Position numbers and translations under genes: made by a program. The notes under the pieces were generated by a model, which had not been told where the DNA came from, searched no databases, and was given only the letters and a program-made list of their open reading frames with translations. A stretch of 18,445 nucleotides of DNA from Chloroflexota bacterium. GTDB taxonomy: Bacteria; Chloroflexota; Ktedonobacteria; Ktedonobacterales; Ktedonobacteraceae. Shown here piece by piece: positions 14,749 to 18,445 of the stretch. The stretch lies in NCBI GenBank assembly GCA_027316975.1, contig DAHVFL010000028.1:1-18445 (forward strand), read 5' to 3'. Position 1 is the first letter of the stretch; each line of letters begins with the position of its first letter.

Positions 14749-15041
14749 AGTAGCCTCTCTTAACTAAGGAACGTTCTAGACATAACTTTAGTGGCAAAAA
14801 TTATGATTAGTTAGAGTGAAAAATTGCGTCATGAATTTTCCCTCTACCACATTGGTCTATAGAGCGAGTATAATATCTGGAATATTATAATGAACAGAAC
14901 AGAGCAAAGGCCAGTAGCGACACCCCTTGTGGGTGTCCCGTACCTTACATCAGAGGCGCGCATCAGAGGCGCGCAGACAAACAGGACACCCACAAGGGGT
15001 GTCGCTACTGGGATCTTGAAGGACGAAGAGGATACACCTGG
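14749..15041. other. Intergenic region with TATAAT boxes and a REP pair before the 648-residue gene
   Basis: The left half is AT-rich and holds two TATAAT boxes, at 14869-14874 and 14886-14891, neither with a good -35 at the right distance. Either could serve the downstream gene. The right half is filled by the inverted repeat pair 14911-15011. An antisense frame of 125 codons crossing this region is a by-product of the repeats. Confidence 0.45.
14911..15011. repeat. Pair of GTAG palindromes forming a 28-bp perfect inverted repeat (BIME-like)
   Basis: The arms 14911-14938 and 14984-15011 are perfect reverse complements. Each arm carries GTAG at its outer side followed by its own hairpin (GACACCC-CTTGT-GGGTGTC, seven pairs). 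The 45-base centre contains a 13-base tandem duplication, CATCAGAGGCGCG, at 14948-14973. Two REPs in opposite orientation around a short spacer is the BIME arrangement. It ends 30 bases before the start codon of the next gene, so it would lie in its 5' untranslated region if the upstream TATAAT boxes are used. Confidence 0.8.
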
Positions 15042-16988
15042 ATGGCACGAAAGCAGAAAATGACGGGAGACCATACTCCCGATCCGTTTGACGAACAATT
15101 CTCGCCGCAAACCGGCGATGGTAATCAGAAAGAGAGTGAGCAAGAATTTGCCACTACCTACGGTGATGGACGCGAAACGGCGCTTCCCTACAACACCTTT
15201 AGTGATGAAAACCGGCATCACGAGGCCGGCAAGCGCGAAGTCGAGATGTACATTCGCACGTACAATACGCTCTTGCGCAGTTCAGGTGAAATCAGCCTGA
15301 AAGCCCTGGTGCAGGCGCATTATAACATCGATTCGAGCCTGCATCCAGAAGCGCGATCACCGTACCCCGATATGTCCGCTTTCATTTACAGCGTACTGCG
15401 CCTGCCGTCTGCTATTATTCATTGCGACCTGGTGCTGCTGGGTCAATCTGAAGATGTCTTCTTGCAGCAGGGCTTTCAGGTCGATCACTGGCAGTCGGTG
15501 ACAGCCTCGGCGCGGCGGCGCAAGTGGTTCTATGATGGCAACAATACACTGGCGGTCTACGTTGCCAGCGTCAGCGACACCGACGATATTGTTCCCATTC
15601 TGGTGGCCTTCCAGATTGAATGGAACAAGATGTATTACCTGCTCAATGCCGACCCCACTACCATGCAGATATTAGAAACACGCATGGATCATACGTCGCC
15701 CGTGTTTGCCGAAATTCGCAAAGTGCTGCGCGAGCGCCTGCATATCGCGGTCGATGACTGGGAGCGCCTCGAAGTCATCTGGGGCGATCTCCTGTGGGAA
15801 AACCTGCTCACCACCGGCAGGCAGCGTAAAAGTTTCGCACTGCGCTTCCTGGGCGGCTCCCACGTTGGCTATGTGCGCGCCACGCGCCAGTGGTGGGAGC
15901 CGGTAGAAAAACTGCTGGGAACCCTGGGGTTGCAGGATCGTCCGGTCTACTTCGTATCCAGCAATACGCACAGCCTTGTCAATCTCATGTCGGGCGCGTT
16001 GCTGCGTCGTGACAACGAATTGACAAAGTTTGCCCTGAGCGGCGAAGACCCCTACCTGGCCGATGAATGTCGCAAACTGCAACAGGGTATTGTGCCGGGC
16101 AACTGGCAGAACTTTCTCTACTTCCTGGCGCGCGAATGGGTACGCACCCCGGCTGGGAAAGAGTTCGTACGCCAGCGCACGAAGGAGGAGGAGGAGCGCG
16201 GCATCTGGTACATCAACGCGCGGCACGGCCTGGAAATCGACGCGCAGGTGTTTGAACTGGCCCGCCTGCGTCCCATGGATGTCGATCCGCGCTGTCGCAT
16301 GTCCGGCATGGACAAGCTGGCAAAGAGCAAGGCCATCATCCTGAATATCGACTACCCGCTGGGCATGGCCGCCTACCGCATGATGCGCGAGATCATGGAG
16401 AACATGCCCAACTTGCGCGGCATCTACATTCTCGGCAAAGCAGCTACCCTCAACGGCAGTATCGGCGACGTGATGATTTCCAACGTCGTACTCGACGAGC
16501 ATAGCCAGAACACCTACTGGCTCGACAACTGCTTTACCGCCCAGGATGTGCAGCCCTATCTGATTTATGGTTCTGTGCTGGACAACCAGAAGGCCGTATC
16601 CGGCAAAGGCACTTACCTGCAAAACCGCCAGTACTACGATTTCTACTATCGCGCCAACTATACCGTTGTCGAAATGGAGAGCGGCCCCTACCTTAACGCC
16701 GTCTACGAAGACCAGTACCTGACACGCTACCCCGTGGGAGAAAACATCAACTTCGCGCGCCTGCCCTACGAACTGGGCATCCTGCACTATGGCTCAGATA
16801 CGCCCTATACACGCGGCAAGAACCTGGGCGCGGGCAGCCTCTCCTACTTCGGCATGGACTCCACCTATGCCAACGCCGTCGCCATCCTGCGGCGCATCTT
16901 CGAGAACGAAATCCAGCAGCACACACAAACGCAGCCCCTGATGGAGGACGTACAACCCATCAAGGCTCAACCCGTCGCGAAACCATAA
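15042..16988 (+). CDS. Large protein of unknown function with a nucleoside-phosphorylase-like C-terminal region
   Basis: The 648-residue protein has a charged, disordered N-terminus (1-60). A mixed alpha/beta middle (about 60-300) includes FIYSVLRLPSAIIHCDLVLL and GGSHVGYVRATRQWWEPVEK. The C-terminal half contains KAIILNIDYPLGMAAYRMM, then RGIYILGKAATLNGSIGDVM (about 463-482), and TVVEMESGPYLNAVYE (about 543-558). The last two resemble the GKAGxL...GDVVI and VEMEA motifs of PNP/UDP nucleoside phosphorylases. I do not know its reaction. It may belong to a conserved domain-of-unknown-function family (DUF6909 is my best guess, unverified). AAGAGGA lies nine bases before the ATG. No signal peptide or membrane helix is evident. 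It converges on the YbdK gene with a hairpin between. Confidence 0.75.
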   Translation: MARKQKMTGDHTPDPFDEQFSPQTGDGNQKESEQEFATTYGDGRETALPYNTFSDENRHHEAGKREVEMYIRTYNTLLRSSGEISLKALVQAHYNIDSSLHPEARSPYPDMSAFIYSVLRLPSAIIHCDLVLLGQSEDVFLQQGFQVDHWQSVTASARRRKWFYDGNNTLAVYVASVSDTDDIVPILVAFQIEWNKMYYLLNADPTTMQILETRMDHTSPVFAEIRKVLRERLHIAVDDWERLEVIWGDLLWENLLTTGRQRKSFALRFLGGSHVGYVRATRQWWEPVEKLLGTLGLQDRPVYFVSSNTHSLVNLMSGALLRRDNELTKFALSGEDPYLADECRKLQQGIVPGNWQNFLYFLAREWVRTPAGKEFVRQRTKEEEERGIWYINARHGLEIDAQVFELARLRPMDVDPRCRMSGMDKLAKSKAIILNIDYPLGMAAYRMMREIMENMPNLRGIYILGKAATLNGSIGDVMISNVVLDEHSQNTYWLDNCFTAQDVQPYLIYGSVLDNQKAVSGKGTYLQNRQYYDFYYRANYTVVEMESGPYLNAVYEDQYLTRYPVGENINFARLPYELGILHYGSDTPYTRGKNLGAGSLSYFGMDSTYANAVAILRRIFENEIQQHTQTQPLMEDVQPIKAQPVAKP

Positions 16989-17042
16989 GAGAGAAGGGTG
17001 CGGGTTGGTCGCCTGCGGCGACCAACCCGCACCCTTCTCTCT
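16988..17042. terminator. 26-bp perfect hairpin filling the gap between two converging stop codons
   Basis: The arms 16988-17013 and 17017-17042 are perfect reverse complements with a TGC loop. The stem begins at the last A of the TAA stop of the 648-residue gene and ends at the base before the TAG of the YbdK gene. AGAGAGAAGG at one base of the stem gives a pyrimidine-rich CTTCTCTCT on the exit side, though not a pure T run. A bidirectional terminator or transcript-end protector is the natural reading. Confidence 0.7.
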
Positions 17043-18194
17043 CTACTTACGAACTGCGCCGCAGTTCACATTCTCTATACCTACACCCAGCGCGGTCTGT
17101 TCGATCAGGTAACGGGTAACAGCGTCCAGGCTGCCCGTCTGGCTGTATACTGCCACCTGGCGATCCGCGCCGGTGCCGCGTGGGTCATCGAGCAGCATTC
17201 GCAGGTAGGTAATTTCACGCCTGCTGCCCAGGTCATCCAGCACATCATCGACGAAATCCAGCATTTCACCGATGGCGTCACGCAGTGGCAAAGAGCGCCC
17301 CTGCATAAAATCGATGATTTTTCCATCCAGCCCGTAGCGCATGGCCTGCCATTTATTCTCCTCCACGTAATAACGCGGCAGGATGTGCATTGCCAGGCCG
17401 CGCTTATAGAGCCAGGCCAGCTTCGCCACCAACGCCTGGCAGAGCGCTGCCAACGCCAGCGTATCCTCGAGTGTCGCGGGCATATCGCAGATACGAAACT
17501 CGACTGTATTGAAGAACGGGTGCGGGCGAACATCCCACCAGATCATCTTGCCATTGTCGATGATGCCCGCCGAAATCAGCGACTGCACATAGCGCTCGTA
17601 GTCCGACCAGGAGGCAAACGATTCTGGCACGCCGCTGCGCGGAAATGGTCGCCACACTACCGAGCGGTACGACTTGATCCCGGTTAAACGCCCCGACCAG
17701 AATGGCGAGTTGGTCGAAAGCGCCAGCAGATGCGGCAGCCAGCTCCGCAGTGAATTCACCAGGCTGATAACCAGTTCGCGGTCTTCAGTGTCCCCCAGTC
17801 CGACATGTATATGCAGCCCGAAAATCAAAATGGAACGGCAGATATCCTGCAACTGCTCCTCCAATTCGGCATAGCGTTCGTTGGGCGTCGCCAGTTGCTC
17901 TATCCAGGAACCTGTAGGGTGCGTACCCGCGCTAATCAACGACAATCCTTCCTGCTCCGCCAGCTTCAGCAGCGTGGCGCGCGTTTGTTGCAGTTCCAGG
18001 CGAGCAGCCAGGATATTCGGACAAACATCGCTCGCAATTTCGACGGTCGATTGCAGCATCTCGGCCTTGATTTTATCGCCGAACTGCGCTGCCCCCTTTT
18101 CCAGCATCGTCAGAATATGCGAAGACAACTGCCCTGTGTGCCGGTCCACCATTTGAAATTCTTCTTCGATTCCAAGCGTAAATCGCGATGACAT
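17043..18194 (-). CDS. ybdK: YbdK-type carboxylate-amine ligase (glutamate-cysteine ligase GCS2 family)
   Basis: This ATP-dependent ligase joins a carboxylate to an amine; E. coli YbdK has weak gamma-glutamylcysteine activity and its true substrate is unsettled. Family marks are GIEEEF at 8-13 (metal and substrate acids), SAGTHP near 88-93, GLHIHVG at 126-132, LALSTNSPFWSGRLTGIKSYR near 157-177, FNTVEFRICD in the second half, and RRYY/ENKWQAMRYGLDG-type sequence near 282-300. At 383 residues it is full length. AAGGAG lies six bases before the ATG at 18194, which fixes the start. No egtB/egtD, second-step ligase or thiol pathway gene is in view, so a role in thiol or small-molecule conjugation is inference. 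Confidence 0.92.
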   Translation of the reverse strand: MSSRFTLGIEEEFQMVDRHTGQLSSHILTMLEKGAAQFGDKIKAEMLQSTVEIASDVCPNILAARLELQQTRATLLKLAEQEGLSLISAGTHPTGSWIEQLATPNERYAELEEQLQDICRSILIFGLHIHVGLGDTEDRELVISLVNSLRSWLPHLLALSTNSPFWSGRLTGIKSYRSVVWRPFPRSGVPESFASWSDYERYVQSLISAGIIDNGKMIWWDVRPHPFFNTVEFRICDMPATLEDTLALAALCQALVAKLAWLYKRGLAMHILPRYYVEENKWQAMRYGLDGKIIDFMQGRSLPLRDAIGEMLDFVDDVLDDLGSRREITYLRMLLDDPRGTGADRQVAVYSQTGSLDAVTRYLIEQTALGVGIENVNCGAVRK

Positions 18195-18445
18195 ACCTAT
18201 CTCCTTTGCGAAGTCATAGTAAGGGCGGGAGTGGAGCGGGTGAGAGGAGGGGACCCTTGCGGTCGCCCTGGGCCAGACAACACAAACAACCTACAAGGGA
18301 TCGCATTCCAAACGGCATGTTTCCATCGCCATCAGTTGAGGCACGCGCGCGCATGTAACTTCCTTAGACATAGACGACGTACTACAAGCTCTGGGAATAC
18401 TAGCGTACACAAGAAGTATGCTCTTTGTCAAGGGGTAAATACTGA
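18195..18445. other. Upstream region of the YbdK gene
   Basis: No gene is visible in these 251 bases. On the - strand a perfect TTGACA (18431-18426) is followed after 18 bases by the poor -10 TACGCT. A weak palindrome (GACC-CTTGC-GGTC core) lies at 18249-18268. The region probably carries the promoter of the ligase gene. Confidence 0.35.

Noticed and set aside
11841..15011. CRISPR array
   Set aside because: The repeats are palindromic with irregular spacing, partly tandem and partly inverted, without unique regular spacers; no cas gene is present.
14844..15221. 125-codon hydrophobic antisense frame across the REP pair
   Set aside because: Much of it is encoded by the inverted repeat and by the antisense of the next gene; no Shine-Dalgarno or conserved motif.
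15672..16787. 371-codon open frame antisense to the 648-residue gene
   Set aside because: It is a mirror frame of a well-supported, high-GC coding sequence with low-complexity His/Val/Ala content and no family motif.

Overview
The window looks like chromosomal DNA of a Ktedonobacteria-type Chloroflexota or a similar large-genome, moderately high-GC, multicellular soil bacterium. This is inferred from gene style (a very diverged sigma factor, a MerR-GAF regulator, PolX, a CTC-type L25, a YbdK ligase) and from dispersed GTAG-headed palindromes. No rRNA or other taxonomic marker is present. I see no tRNA, CRISPR array, transposase or prophage gene.

Positions 1-5405 are visibly AT-richer than the right half. 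They hold a glycan-flavoured cluster. A radical SAM protein resembling archaeosine-type RaSEA (5' end probably outside the window) is followed on the + strand by a membrane-anchored family 2 glycosyltransferase. Converging on these from the - strand is a MerR/GAF/GGDEF-like regulator whose stop codon overlaps the GTG start of a second family 2 glycosyltransferase. Positions 5406-6354 are an AT-rich spacer with a good promoter-like site and the C-terminal remnant of an NADPH-dependent FMN reductase. A diverged ECF-like sigma factor follows (start probably 6355) and runs almost into a convergent family 4 glycosyltransferase (true start probably 8327).

Positions 8451-11642 are read leftwards: a palindromic repeat block, ribosomal protein L25/CTC, DNA polymerase X (HhH, Pol X and PHP domains), and a small unknown CxxC protein just upstream of polX and probably co-transcribed with it. 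A compact divergent promoter region (11671-11738) separates this unit from threonine ammonia-lyase (ilvA, PLP plus ACT domain) on the + strand. Next come a gene that resembles a diverged TcmP (three-Cys-motif partner) protein and a 648-residue unknown protein whose C-terminal part resembles nucleoside phosphorylases. A YbdK-type carboxylate-amine ligase converges on it from the right edge.

The most striking signal is a cluster of GTAG-headed palindromes (REP-like) between 11.8 and 15.0 kb. Two tandem copies lie inside the ilvA reading frame, and one direct plus one inverted copy lie inside the TcmP-like gene. All are stop-free, and all three direct copies are read in the same frame as SVGTRFIAS. 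A different GTAG palindrome pair forms a 28-bp perfect inverted repeat before the 648-residue gene. A 26-bp perfect stem fills the gap between two converging stop codons, and a 20-bp perfect stem overlaps the 3' end of polX.
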